Both the position numbers and the translations under genes were made by a program. Below are positions 50,923 to 60,278 of a stretch of DNA of 64,000 nucleotides, piece by piece. Every line of letters starts with the position of its first letter. Within the stretch, counting starts at the first letter, position 1. The notes beneath the pieces were generated by a model, which saw nothing but the letters and a program-made list of their open reading frames with translations, was not told the DNA's origin and did not search any database. Origin of the DNA: Bacteroidia bacterium (lineage in GTDB: Bacteria > Bacteroidota > Bacteroidia > Flavobacteriales > Flavobacteriaceae); contig JAUIDI010000003.1 of assembly GCA_030428705.1 (NCBI GenBank), positions 310,001 to 374,000 on the forward strand. The letters run 5' to 3'.

Positions 50923-51984
50923 ATGTCTTCGCGCCTTAGAAAGTCATATAGATTCGCTTTTCGCTCCGCGATTTTTATAACTCTGATCCTTTCACTTTTC
51001 ATGTTCGCTCTTATATATTATAGGGGTAGTATCGATGAGTATTGGATTGCAATAGCGTTGTCTGGCTTGGTAATTTTCACAGTGTCCTTTCTAGTTGTAC
51101 AGATCAGGGTGGAGAAGTTCATATACAAAAGGATAAAGAAAATATATGATGATGTAACCCTTCTCGAATCTACTTCATTGACCTCAGACCCGATTACTAC
51201 CGATATGAGAACCCTTACCGAGGAAATAGAAAAATTTGCGAAAGACAAAAAAATAGAGATCGACACGCTCAAAATTCGTGAGGAGTATCGAAAAGATTTC
51301 CTTGGTAACGTCTCCCATGAATTGAAGACCCCGCTTTTTACCGTTCAAGGATACATTGAAACACTCTTGAACGGCGCAATGGAAGACAAGGCTATTCGCA
51401 AAAAATATTTACAGAGGGCCGCCAAAGGGGTGGATCGCTTGATTTATATCATTAAGGATTTGGATTTGATAACAAAACTCGAAGTTGGCGACCTGAGTCT
51501 CGAAAAAGAAGATTTCGATATTGTTGAGTTGATCGAAAGCGTCTTTGACCTGCTTGAAATGAAGGCATCAAAAAAAAAGATATCGCTCACTTTTGATATG
51601 GCTTATCCAAGCCCGATATATGTACGGGCCGACAAGGAAAAAATACAGCAAGTGTTGACCAATCTTATCGTAAACTCGATTAAATACGGACATAAGAATG
51701 GTACTACAGAGGTGAGCGTCGAAAATTTGATACAGAACAAAGTGATTATTCGCGTTACCGATAATGGGGAAGGTATTCCTGAACAACATATTCCGCGACT
51801 CTTCGAGCGGTTTTATAGGGTTGACAAAAGTGGCAGTCGAAGCGAAGGCGGATCTGGACTGGGCCTGGCTATCGTTAAACATATAATTGAAAGGCACAAT
51901 GAAAAAATCTACGTGGAAAGTGAACTTGGTATAGGGTCCGAGTTTTCTTTTACCATGGAGAAATCAAAAAATATGGACGGTTGA
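50923..51984 (+). CDS. membrane sensor histidine kinase (PhoR-like)
   Basis: A 353-residue kinase with two N-terminal helices (about 13-33 and 41-60) separated by only a few residues, so there is no large periplasmic sensor. A short HAMP-like linker follows, then the HisKA box GNVSHELKTPLFTVQGYIETLL with H132. The HATPase domain shows N-box QVLTNLIVNSIKYG, G1 (VTDNGEGIP), F-box (FERFYRVD) and G2 (GGSGLGLAIVKHII). It probably phosphorylates the regulator encoded just upstream. Confidence 0.95.
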   Translation: MSSRLRKSYRFAFRSAIFITLILSLFMFALIYYRGSIDEYWIAIALSGLVIFTVSFLVVQIRVEKFIYKRIKKIYDDVTLLESTSLTSDPITTDMRTLTEEIEKFAKDKKIEIDTLKIREEYRKDFLGNVSHELKTPLFTVQGYIETLLNGAMEDKAIRKKYLQRAAKGVDRLIYIIKDLDLITKLEVGDLSLEKEDFDIVELIESVFDLLEMKASKKKISLTFDMAYPSPIYVRADKEKIQQVLTNLIVNSIKYGHKNGTTEVSVENLIQNKVIIRVTDNGEGIPEQHIPRLFERFYRVDKSGSRSEGGSGLGLAIVKHIIERHNEKIYVESELGIGSEFSFTMEKSKNMDG

Positions 51985-52035
51985 ACCAGGCCGTCTGCAA
52001 ATTAGATTTCCTTAGCTTTGCCATAAATTTTTTTT

Positions 52036-52707
52036 GTGGGAAGCAAGAACAAGCTCAAACGGTTCAAAGAGAACGAATCTTTTCAAAATGTTATCCAGCC
52101 CAAGAGGGAAGATATCGAAACGGGTTCGTTGGGCCTCGGAGGAAATTGGGCAAAGCATTTTGAAAATGAAAATCCCATCGTTCTTGAATTGGGTTGTGGT
52201 AAGGGAGAATATACCATTGGATTGGCAAGATCGAACCCGGATAGAAATTTTATTGGGGTCGATATCAAAGGAGCTCGTCTGTGGCGGGGCGCAAAAACGG
52301 CACTGGAAGAAAAACTTGCCAATGTTGCCTTTCTTCGAACACAGATAGAATTGATTCACCAACTTTTTGACAGCAATGAGGTTTCCGAGATTTGGATAAC
52401 CTTTCCCGATCCCCAGATCAAATATAAGAGGACCAAGCATCGAATGACCAATGCCGATTTCTTGGAGAAATACAGAAAGATATTAAAACCGAAAGGACTC
52501 ATTCACTTGAAGACCGATAGTGAATTCATGCATGGTTATACCTTGGGAATACTCCATGGTCTTGGACTAGAGGTAGTCTATGCGAACCATGACGTCTACA
52601 AGAACGAGGGTAGTCCCAAAGATGTTCTAGAGATACAAACATTCTACGAAAATCAGTACCTTGATAAAGGAAAGCCCATTACCTACATCCAATTCAGGAT
52701 AAACTGA
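52036..52707 (+). CDS. trmB: tRNA (guanine-N7-)-methyltransferase
   Basis: Methylates N7 of G46 in tRNA using SAM. It starts with GTG at 52036 (MGSKNKLKRFKENESFQNVI). The 223 residues include motif I (IVLELGCGKGEYTIGLA near residue 48), the acidic strand (NFIGVDIKGARLWRGAKTAL) and the TrmB signature IWITFPDPQIKYKRTKHRMT near residue 118. A short gap of 3 bases leads to the LysE-type exporter gene. Confidence 0.96.
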   Translation: MGSKNKLKRFKENESFQNVIQPKREDIETGSLGLGGNWAKHFENENPIVLELGCGKGEYTIGLARSNPDRNFIGVDIKGARLWRGAKTALEEKLANVAFLRTQIELIHQLFDSNEVSEIWITFPDPQIKYKRTKHRMTNADFLEKYRKILKPKGLIHLKTDSEFMHGYTLGILHGLGLEVVYANHDVYKNEGSPKDVLEIQTFYENQYLDKGKPITYIQFRIN

Positions 52708-52710
52708 TTT

Positions 52711-53340
52711 ATGGAACACTTACTGATTCTATTCTTTGCTACTTTTTCGGCAGCCTTTATGGCTACGGTCCCACCAGGGTTGTTGAACATGAACGCTGCC
52801 AAGACTAGTGTGGACAAAGGAAAGCTGAACGGTGTAGTATTCAGCCTTGGGGTTTCGTCGATGATTATGATCCAATCGACCATAGCGGTCTACATTTCGA
52901 AATTCTTGTATAATAACCCTGAAGTGATCGACTGGCTTTTGAAGATAGCTTTGGGGGTCTTTGCTTTTTTCGCGATATATTTTTTTGTGGCCGCGAAGAA
53001 GAATAAAGCAAAATCGCCTAAAAAAGTAGCGATAAGTAAAAGAAACAGTTTTTACAAAGGGTTTTTGTTGGCGGCGGTTAACTTATTGACCATTCCGTAT
53101 TACAGTGGGTTGAACGCCATGTGGAATGCTTCCGGATGGATAAAGTTCGAGGCCACCGATATTCTTACCTTTGTCTTGGCGGCTGGCTTGGGAACCTTTT
53201 CAGTACTTTATCTTTATGTGTTTTATTTCAATAAATTGGAAACCAAAACAAATCGTTTTTCAAAGAACAGCAACTATATTTTAAGCGCCTTGATGGTATT
53301 GTTGCTTACCATCACCATTATCCGAATATTTTACAAATGA
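52711..53340 (+). CDS. LysE/RhtB-family exporter
   Basis: A 209-residue inner-membrane protein with about six helices. The opening (ILFFATFSAAFMATVPPGLLNMNAAKTSVDKG) contains the PPGLLN element of the LysE superfamily that exports amino acids or related small compounds. The stop overlaps the start of the following gene by four bases (ATGA at 53337-53340), and trmB is 3 bases upstream, making a three-gene operon trmB - lysE-like - alkyltransferase-like. Confidence 0.88.
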   Translation: MEHLLILFFATFSAAFMATVPPGLLNMNAAKTSVDKGKLNGVVFSLGVSSMIMIQSTIAVYISKFLYNNPEVIDWLLKIALGVFAFFAIYFFVAAKKNKAKSPKKVAISKRNSFYKGFLLAAVNLLTIPYYSGLNAMWNASGWIKFEATDILTFVLAAGLGTFSVLYLYVFYFNKLETKTNRFSKNSNYILSALMVLLLTITIIRIFYK

Positions 53341-53675
53341 CAAATCCCGATAACAAAAACTTTTTTGAAAAGGTATACGAAGTGGCAAAATTGATTCCCT
53401 ACGGTAGGGTTACATCGTATGGGGCCATTGCCAAATACTTGGGGGCTGCACGAAGTGCCCGAATGGTGGGTTGGGCCATGAACGGCGCAGGAAATATAGA
53501 GGATGTACCCGCCCATCGTGTTGTTAATAAGATTGGTCTATTGACCGGTAAACATCATTTTGAGGGCACCAATTTGATGCAGCAGTTATTGGAAAGCGAA
53601 GGTATCAAGGTCGTCGAAAATCAAATAGTCGACTTTGAAAAGCACTTTTGGGATCCCTTTAAAGAACTCGGCTAA
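53337..53675 (+). CDS. alkyltransferase-like protein (ATL / MGMT family)
   Basis: A 112-residue protein consisting of only the DNA-binding domain of O6-methylguanine methyltransferases. The helix-turn-helix and arginine finger are in YGRVTSYGAIAKYLGAARSARM. The active-site motif of MGMT is P-C-H-R; here it is PAHRVVNKIG, with alanine in place of the acceptor cysteine. Such ATL proteins cannot repair the base but bind it and recruit nucleotide excision repair. The ATG overlaps the upstream stop, so it is translated with the exporter. Confidence 0.92.
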   Translation: MTNPDNKNFFEKVYEVAKLIPYGRVTSYGAIAKYLGAARSARMVGWAMNGAGNIEDVPAHRVVNKIGLLTGKHHFEGTNLMQQLLESEGIKVVENQIVDFEKHFWDPFKELG

Positions 53676-53712
53676 AATGGTTTTGGTTGCCTTTGAAACC
53701 TAGCATATTCTT

Positions 53713-55059
53713 TTATTCAAAACTAAGGGTGAAAACAGTATACTCATTTGAGCTTACTTGAATGGTGCCCCCGTGTAAATGCATGATCTGTTTTGAAAGA
53801 CTTAGGCCGATTCCTGTTCCGGTTTCTTTGGTGGTAAAAAAAGGAACGAAGATTTCTTCGATTACGTCGTCCGGTATTCCAGGGCCATTGTCGATAACCT
53901 GAATATATTTTGTGCCACTTGGAGTACTTCCGGCAGCCATTTTGATTTTTCCGTTTTCCTGACCTTGCAAAGACTGTAACGCATTTTTGCTGAGGTTGAT
54001 GAGGATTTGTGAAATCTGTTTCTCATCCAGATACAGTTCAAGGTCCGCTGGGTCGGATACTACCGAAAAATCAACATGACCTTGTTCATTTTCCTGGCTC
54101 ATCAACACCTTTACTTTTTCCAATAAACGTTGGGCACTGATAAGGCTTTTATCAGGTTTGGGCAAACTTAGAAAACTCCTGTACGACTGTACGAAATCCA
54201 TTAGGTCACCCCCTTGTTCCTTGATTACTTCAAGCCCTTTGACTGTATTCAAAATGTGATTTTCGTTAAAATCCTTTAATGATACAAGTCCGCGATTCGT
54301 TTTATAATATTTCAGGATGGATTCTGAGATCGAGGTTATCGGGGTAATGGTATTCATGATTTCATGGGTGAGTACACGGATTAGTTTTACCCATGAATCG
54401 GTTTCTTTTTCATCAAGTTCTTTGTGTATATCTTGAACAACGACCAATAATAGTTCCCTTCCTTCCGAAGAGATCGAAGTCGATTTGAGCGCCAATTGTT
54501 TTTTTTCCCTTTCATTAGTGAGCTGCACCAACTTTCGTTCGAAAGGTTTTAGCTCTTCGAAAAGCTCGTATAGGTTGTGGTCAACTTGTAATAGTTGTTT
54601 GATATGGTTCAAGGGAGTGTAGTTGAACAATTTCTCGATGGTAGGGTTGGCAAAAAGAATATGGCCTTTCTCGTTTATGGTTAAAATACCGATATCCGCC
54701 TGTTTTATAATTTCCTGATAATACTGCTCTTGCGCCTGTTTTTTTAGATGGATTTCTTGGATCATCTCATTGAGCATATTGAGACTGTGATTGAGTTCTT
54801 CCAAAGATTTTACCGTCAATTTCTCAGGAAAACGCAAAGTGAAATCCTCATTTTTAATTGCGTCGAAAAAGTAGGCGATCTTTCGGTTGGTCTGATTTAC
54901 GTAATGGATCAGAAAAGAAGTCAACAAAATCAATACGAACAATGACATGCCGGCCAGTATATATTGTTCCCTGAAAAAGAAATAGCCGACACCAAGCGCC
55001 GCCAGTGCAATGAATATGATGCGAAATACGAGTTGCAGATAAATATGTCGACTCACCAT
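53713..55059 (-). CDS. NtrB-like PAS sensor histidine kinase
   Basis: A 448-residue kinase with two N-terminal membrane helices (about 8-29 and 33-53), a HAMP-like linker, a PAS domain (about 115-215: [20 protein letters not shown]), a HisKA box [18 protein letters not shown] with H232, and a HATPase domain (N-box [14 protein letters not shown]1 [13 protein letters not shown]2 [13 protein letters not shown]). It is encoded 93 bases downstream of the sigma-54-type regulator on the same strand and is its likely partner. Confidence 0.94.
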   Translation of the reverse strand: MVSRHIYLQLVFRIIFIALAALGVGYFFFREQYILAGMSLFVLILLTSFLIHYVNQTNRKIAYFFDAIKNEDFTLRFPEKLTVKSLEELNHSLNMLNEMIQEIHLKKQAQEQYYQEIIKQADIGILTINEKGHILFANPTIEKLFNYTPLNHIKQLLQVDHNLYELFEELKPFERKLVQLTNEREKKQLALKSTSISSEGRELLLVVVQDIHKELDEKETDSWVKLIRVLTHEIMNTITPITSISESILKYYKTNRGLVSLKDFNENHILNTVKGLEVIKEQGGDLMDFVQSYRSFLSLPKPDKSLISAQRLLEKVKVLMSQENEQGHVDFSVVSDPADLELYLDEKQISQILINLSKNALQSLQGQENGKIKMAAGSTPSGTKYIQVIDNGPGIPDDVIEEIFVPFFTTKETGTGIGLSLSKQIMHLHGGTIQVSSNEYTVFTLSFE

Positions 55060-55152
55060 TTTTTAAAGCTCTACCTCAAAATGAGTTCATGAAGTTCAGT
55101 ATTTAAAAGAGACCAAATGATGAAAATACTTTTTTTCACATCCAGCATCCAA

Positions 55153-56517
55153 CTACTTCCCCTTTTTTTTGATTTTATTGTATAAGGTCTGTCTTGAAAT
55201 ACCCAACTGTTCTGCAGCCGCACTATAATTGCCGTCATTTTGGTCAAGGGCGTTTGAAATCATCTGTGCTTCCATTTCTTCCAAGGTTATCAGATTTTTT
55301 TCCGCCGATGTTGCCGATTTGGTGTTCAACATAAAGTCGGTGGGCTTCAGAACATTCCCTTCCGAAAGAATTACCGCCCTTTCAATAGTGTGCAAGAGCT
55401 CACGAACGTTCCCTGGCCACGGGTAGGCCATAAGTTTTTCTTGTGCGGCCTGATTGATTTTCAAACCTTGTTTGCCATATTTGTTGGTAAACCTGTTTAG
55501 ATAAAAATCTGCCAAGACCAGAATGTCGTTCTCCCTTTCGCGCAATGGGGGCACCTCAATGGAAATGGTATTGATACGGTACAAGAGGTCTTCTCGAAAA
55601 AGACCGTCCGTAACCATTTTATCAAGATTTTCGTTTGTAGCGCAGATCAAACGAATATCGACAGGAATCGATTTGTTCGAACCTACGCGCACCACCGCCT
55701 TGTTCTGTATGGCCGATAATAGTTTGGCCTGCGTTTGTAACGATAGATTGCCGATCTCATCCAAAAATAAGGTGCCGCCATTGGCCGCTTCAAACTTGCC
55801 GGCCCTATCTTCTTTGGCATCTGTAAATGCCCCTTTTAAATGGCCGAACAATTCGCTCTCAAAAAGATTTTCTGAAATAGAGCCCATATCAACGGGAATG
55901 AACACTTCGTTTTTACGAACGGAAAGCCCGTGCAATTCTCTTGCGATCAGTTCCTTTCCCGTACCGTTTTCACCAGTGACCAAAACGTTGACATCGGTTT
56001 TGGCCACCTTGCCGACCAATTTGAGCACGGCATTGAGAGCCTTTGAATTTCCTATGATATGATTCTTGCCCTGATTGATTACCTGCTTCAGGCTATTTTC
56101 CTTTTGTTTGAGCGTGTTGATTTCTTTGCGCGACTTACGTAGTTCATAGGCCGATTTCACAGTGGCCAATAATTTGTCGTTGTTCCATGGTTTCAGTACA
56201 AAATCGGCGGCCCCTTCTTTCAGGGCCTTTACGGCAAGATCGACAGCCCCGTAGGCGGTCATCATGACCACCGAGGTCTGGGGAGCCTTTTTTTGGATTT
56301 CCCTTAACCAAAAAAGACCTTCATTACCCGTATTGACACCTGCAGAAAAGTTCATGTCGAGCATTACAATATCGAAATCGGCCAAATCTGGAAAAGAAGT
56401 AATTTGGTTCGGATTGAATATTGTCTTGACCGTTTTGTATTCGAATTGTAATAGGATCTCTAAGGCGCTAAGTACACTTTTATTATCATCTATGACAAGA
56501 ATTTTAGCATCTACCAT
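55153..56517 (-). CDS. NtrC-family sigma-54-dependent response regulator
   Basis: A 454-residue activator. The receiver domain (1-125) has D54 in VMLDMNFSAG. The AAA+ domain (about 150-385) has Walker A TGENGTGKELIARELH, the sigma-54 contact loop GAFTDA (229-234; G-A-F-T-G-A in most members), Walker B GGTLFLDEIGNL, and the arginine-finger region. The C-terminal Fis-type helix-turn-helix is QLGISRQTLYNKIKKKGK. Divergent from it is a TolC/HlyD/MacB-type efflux operon, whose upstream region holds palindromic TGACA sites, making that operon a likely target. Confidence 0.96.
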   Translation of the reverse strand: MVDAKILVIDDNKSVLSALEILLQFEYKTVKTIFNPNQITSFPDLADFDIVMLDMNFSAGVNTGNEGLFWLREIQKKAPQTSVVMMTAYGAVDLAVKALKEGAADFVLKPWNNDKLLATVKSAYELRKSRKEINTLKQKENSLKQVINQGKNHIIGNSKALNAVLKLVGKVAKTDVNVLVTGENGTGKELIARELHGLSVRKNEVFIPVDMGSISENLFESELFGHLKGAFTDAKEDRAGKFEAANGGTLFLDEIGNLSLQTQAKLLSAIQNKAVVRVGSNKSIPVDIRLICATNENLDKMVTDGLFREDLLYRINTISIEVPPLRERENDILVLADFYLNRFTNKYGKQGLKINQAAQEKLMAYPWPGNVRELLHTIERAVILSEGNVLKPTDFMLNTKSATSAEKNLITLEEMEAQMISNALDQNDGNYSAAAEQLGISRQTLYNKIKKKGK

Positions 56518-56641
56518 ACCAGTGTGTTGTTGTCTATTGCCCTACCAAAAAACATTCCATTTGATTCCGGATTTTTTCGACCAGATGTCAATTGCCCGAT
56601 TCATTGGGTTTTCAAAAGATTTTAAAACTACGATTTGAAAA

Positions 56642-56675
56642 TGACAAAATTTTAAAAGTGTCAACATTTTTGACA
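56642..56675. promoter_or_regulatory. candidate upstream activator sites for the NtrC-type regulator
   Basis: TGTCAAcatttTTGACA (56659-56675) is a perfect 6-base inverted repeat. A third half-site TGACA lies at 56642-56646 and makes a second inverted pair with TGTCA at 56659. These lie about 85-120 bases upstream of the -24-like element at 56761, the usual place for enhancer sites of sigma-54 activators. Confidence 0.45.
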
Positions 56676-56760
56676 ACCTGTGTACAACTATTTTACAGTC
56701 TATTCTTTATTTATTTTCAATAAATTACATAAATATCTGAAAATCAAACATATATATTTA

Positions 56761-56777
56761 TGGCACGAGACTGGTTA
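56761..56777 (+). promoter_or_regulatory. possible sigma-54 promoter of the efflux operon
   Basis: TGGCACG (56761-56767) matches the -24 element of sigma-54 promoters exactly. The -12 position reads CTGGTTA and lacks the GC of TTGC, so the match is only partial. The start codon of the TolC gene is 41 bases from the -24 element. Confidence 0.35.
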
Positions 56778-56801
56778 TTAAGTTGGCATACTATTTAGAT
56801 T

Positions 56802-58148
56802 ATGAACTTTAAATTTTCATTACGGTTTTTTTTATTTTTCTTGATAAGTGCAAGCACCTTTGCGCAAGAGAAGTGGACTTTAGATGAGTGCGTGGCTTAC
56901 GCCCTTGGGCATAACTTGCAACTGAACGATTTAAGGTATAGTGCAGACTCTGGCAAAGAAACGTATAGACAGTCGATACGCGATTTACTCCCGGGTGTCG
57001 AGGCCTCATCAAGTTATACCATCAATTACGGAAGGAGTACCGACCCTTTTACCAATGATGTCGTTACTACGGATTTCTTTTCGAACAATTATTCATTGAA
57101 CTCCTCTATCGATTTGTTCCAGGGTTTTCAGAAGATAAATTCCATAAAGGCATCCAAATTTTTGTATAAGGCGGCTCAAAACGAAACCTTGCACGAAAAG
57201 TACCTTTTGGCGTTTCGGGTTATGCAGGCCTTCTATGATATCGAGTTCTATGAAGGATTGGTCGCGATTTCAAAGGAACAGCTCAATGTCTCACAGACGA
57301 ACTACGACTTGGTCGACAAACAAATCGAACTGGGGCTTAAGGCGGGAGCTGATTTATTCGAGGCAGAATCATTGTTGTTGACCGATAAATTGAATGTTAC
57401 GCAGAGTGAGAACCAGCTGATGGCGGCAAAATTACAGCTCATTCAAGAAATGAACCTGGAGAATACTAGCGATATAGACATTCAAACGCGCATCGACACG
57501 AAATTTAATGGAGAGGATACTCCTGAAATTCATTCCGATTCGATCTATTCCACGGCAAGGGAGTTTATTCCGTTGATAAAGGCCCAGGAATTGCGTGCAC
57601 GGGCCGCAAAGAAACAAGTGGCGATAGCCCGGGGAAGACTTTATCCATCACTTTCGTTGTTTGCCGGAATGGGAACGGGTTATTTTGAAACCACCCGTGA
57701 CTCTTTGGCCAATACCCTACCTTTCCGTGAGCAGTTCAGGGACAATACCTCACGTTATGTCGGGGTCAATCTGAACGTACCCATAAGCTATGGGTGGTCT
57801 TTGAGAAGTCGTGTAAAGCAGGCAAAAATAGCACGCTCAAGGGCCGAAAATAATTTGAAGATGCAAGAGCAAGAACTTTTTCAGACAATCGAGCAGTTGG
57901 TACAGGCCTATAATGCGCTTGAGGTGGAATATGATCAGAGCACAAAAAAAATGGAATCGCAGCGCATGGCTTTTTCCATTGCCCAAAAACGATATGAAAA
58001 GGGAATGATCAATGCCATCGAATTGTTCACGGCGAAGAATCTTTTTGCAAGTGCCCAAAACGAGAATTTACAGGTAAGGTTAAAATTGGAGATCAACAAA
58101 AGCACCTTGGATTTTTACAGCGGCCTTCCGGTATTTAATATAAACTAA
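56802..58148 (+). CDS. TolC-family outer-membrane efflux protein
   Basis: A 448-residue protein with a signal peptide (MNFKFSLRFFLFFLISASTFAQ) and the two structural repeats of TolC-type channels: long coiled-coil helices and beta-strands such as YTINYGRSTDPFTNDV and YVGVNLNVPISYGWSLRSRV. The N-terminal WTLDECVAYALGHNLQL is typical of Bacteroidota members. It forms the trimeric outer-membrane duct. It is the first gene of the operon with a HlyD-type adaptor, an ATPase and at least two permeases. Confidence 0.94.
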   Translation: MNFKFSLRFFLFFLISASTFAQEKWTLDECVAYALGHNLQLNDLRYSADSGKETYRQSIRDLLPGVEASSSYTINYGRSTDPFTNDVVTTDFFSNNYSLNSSIDLFQGFQKINSIKASKFLYKAAQNETLHEKYLLAFRVMQAFYDIEFYEGLVAISKEQLNVSQTNYDLVDKQIELGLKAGADLFEAESLLLTDKLNVTQSENQLMAAKLQLIQEMNLENTSDIDIQTRIDTKFNGEDTPEIHSDSIYSTAREFIPLIKAQELRARAAKKQVAIARGRLYPSLSLFAGMGTGYFETTRDSLANTLPFREQFRDNTSRYVGVNLNVPISYGWSLRSRVKQAKIARSRAENNLKMQEQELFQTIEQLVQAYNALEVEYDQSTKKMESQRMAFSIAQKRYEKGMINAIELFTAKNLFASAQNENLQVRLKLEINKSTLDFYSGLPVFNIN

Positions 58149-58195
58149 ATAGAATGATTGCCGCTTTTGCGGAAATGACAATAAAAGAATAAAAA

Positions 58196-59446
58196 ATGGA
58201 CATACAATTAGAAAAGAAAAAAGGTTTACGGCCCAAGCATTATGGTTACATCGCTCTTGGCTTATTGTTGCTGTTCTTGGCATATCAATTACTTTTCGTG
58301 ACTTCGGTTTCCACTTTTCGCACAGAAAAGGATAAGTTATCCATAGCACAGGTCACACAGGGCAAGTTTGACGATTATATTACCATCAATGGCAATGTTG
58401 CGCCTATTGCTACCATATATATGGATGCGTACGAAGGCGGTAGGGTGAGCGAGAAATTGATCGAAGAAGGGGCGACCGTAAAAAAGGGCGATATTATTTT
58501 GAAGCTGGAAAATATGAACTTGTACGAGCAGATCTTGGCTAGTGAAAGTAATCTTGCCCTAAAGCAAAATGACCTTCGTTCTACAAAATTGACGTTCGAT
58601 CAACGTCAGGTCGAGGGTAGAAAGTCATTGGCGACCGCTAGTACCGACCTACAGCGTTTGAAGAGAAATTTCGAACAGAATCAGGCTTTATATGACGATG
58701 AACTTATTTCGAAAGAAGAATACTTGAAATCAAAGGAAGACTATGAACTTTCCCAAAAACAGTACGATATCATAAAACTTCAAACGGAAAACGATGATGA
58801 ACTCCGCAAGACCTCATTGACAGGTTTGGATGCCGACCTTGCCCGCATGCAGAAAACCTTGGGCATGGTGTACCAGCGTCTCGACCATTTGAACGTTCGG
58901 GCACCTGCAGATGGCCAATTGGGCTTCTTGGATGCTGAAATAGGCCAAAGTATTTCCCAGGGCGAACGGATCGGCCAGATCAACGTGTTGACGGATTATA
59001 AGATTGAGGCAAGTATCGACGAACATTATATCGATAGGGTCCAGCGTGACCTCATGGCCGTTCTTGAACGTAACGGGAATGAATTTCCCCTGCGTTTGCG
59101 TAAAGTTTATCCCGAGGTACGAAACGGAAAGTTCAAGGTCGATTTGGTCTTTACCGAAGAGAAACCAGAGACCATTCGTACGGGTCAGAGCTACAATATC
59201 AAATTACAGCTGGGCGAATCGAGCGAAGCGCTTTTATTGCCCAAGGGAAGTTTCTTTCAGAGTACCGGTGGCCAATGGATTTTCGTAGTTGGCCCTGATG
59301 GGGATGAGGCGTTAAAGCGAAACATCCGGATAGGGAAGCAGAACTCCAGATATTATGAAGTACTAGAAGGGCTGCAAGCGGGCGAAAACGTGATAACCAG
59401 TAATTACGATAGCTTTGGCGAATCGGAAAAAATAGTGTTAAAATAG
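58196..59446 (+). CDS. HlyD/MacA-type periplasmic adaptor
   Basis: A 416-residue membrane fusion protein that joins the inner-membrane pump to TolC. A single helix (YIALGLLLLFLAYQLLFVTS, about 18-38) anchors it. It has the lipoyl-like halves (GGRVSEKLIEEGATVKKGD, and VRAPADGQLGFLDAEIGQSI), a long coiled-coil hairpin between them (about 110-210), and a C-terminal beta barrel domain with a membrane-proximal region (IRIGKQNSRYYEVLEGLQAG). It lies 47 bases after the TolC gene. Confidence 0.94.
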   Translation: MDIQLEKKKGLRPKHYGYIALGLLLLFLAYQLLFVTSVSTFRTEKDKLSIAQVTQGKFDDYITINGNVAPIATIYMDAYEGGRVSEKLIEEGATVKKGDIILKLENMNLYEQILASESNLALKQNDLRSTKLTFDQRQVEGRKSLATASTDLQRLKRNFEQNQALYDDELISKEEYLKSKEDYELSQKQYDIIKLQTENDDELRKTSLTGLDADLARMQKTLGMVYQRLDHLNVRAPADGQLGFLDAEIGQSISQGERIGQINVLTDYKIEASIDEHYIDRVQRDLMAVLERNGNEFPLRLRKVYPEVRNGKFKVDLVFTEEKPETIRTGQSYNIKLQLGESSEALLLPKGSFFQSTGGQWIFVVGPDGDEALKRNIRIGKQNSRYYEVLEGLQAGENVITSNYDSFGESEKIVLK

Positions 59447-59513
59447 AAATATAACTGTCACTAAAACAGAATAGTGCAGTCTTTAATTATAACGTGTTAA
59501 AAACAATCAAGAA

Positions 59514-60209
59514 ATGATACAGATCCAAAATTTGAAAAAAAGCTTTAGAACAGAGGAAGTCGAGACCTTGGCATTGAACAACGTCAACCTAAAGGTCGAG
59601 GAGGGAGAATTTGCAGCGATTATGGGGCCTTCGGGATGTGGTAAATCTACCCTGCTCAACATCATCGGTATGCTAGATAACCCGACTGAAGGTAGCTACA
59701 AGTTTGCCGGTCATGAGGTCGGAGGACTAAAAGAACGTCAGCGCACCGAGTTGCGAAAGGGGAACTTAGGTTTTGTCTTTCAAAGTTTCAATCTTATCGA
59801 TGAGCTAACCGTTTTCGAAAATGTCGAGCTTCCGTTAATCTACCTCAAGGAAAGTAAAAGCAGCCGCCGTGAAAAAGTTATGAAGGTCTTGGAGCGGATG
59901 AAGATCGCGCATCGCGAAAAACATTTTCCGCACCAGCTTTCAGGAGGTCAGCAACAACGTGTGGCGATTGCCAGGGCGGTGGTTACGAATCCGAAATTGA
60001 TCCTTGCCGATGAGCCGACCGGTAATTTGGACTCGAAAAACGGAATCGAGGTCATGAACCTGTTGACCGAATTGAACCAAGAGGGTACAACCATAGTAAT
60101 GGTAACGCACTCGGATCGTGATTCGCATTATGCGCACAGGGTCATCAACTTGTTCGATGGTCAGATCGTAACGGAAAGTCAGAACAGGGCTGTTGGAGCA
60201 ATGATGTAA
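59514..60209 (+). CDS. ABC transporter ATP-binding protein (MacB/LolD type)
   Basis: A 231-residue ATPase subunit. Walker A is GPSGCGKSTLLN near residue 40, the Q-loop is in LGFVFQSFNLIDELTVFENV, the signature is LSGGQQQRVAIARAVV near residue 142, Walker B LILADEPTGNLDSKNG near residue 162 and the switch histidine is in VMVTHSDRDSHYAHRV. This branch (MacB, LolD, FtsE) powers mechanotransmission-type permeases. It is encoded between the adaptor and the permeases, consistent with a tripartite efflux system. Confidence 0.96.
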   Translation: MIQIQNLKKSFRTEEVETLALNNVNLKVEEGEFAAIMGPSGCGKSTLLNIIGMLDNPTEGSYKFAGHEVGGLKERQRTELRKGNLGFVFQSFNLIDELTVFENVELPLIYLKESKSSRREKVMKVLERMKIAHREKHFPHQLSGGQQQRVAIARAVVTNPKLILADEPTGNLDSKNGIEVMNLLTELNQEGTTIVMVTHSDRDSHYAHRVINLFDGQIVTESQNRAVGAMM

Positions 60210-60278
60210 CAGTTTTTGGGTTTATTCATCAATCTATACTGAACTCTGTTCAGAATCAATCATCAAAAAACGGGAATC

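Noticed and set aside
56761-56777. Calling a confident sigma-54 promoter
   Set aside because: Only the -24 half is good. The -12 half lacks the GC dinucleotide, so it is kept as a low-confidence feature only.
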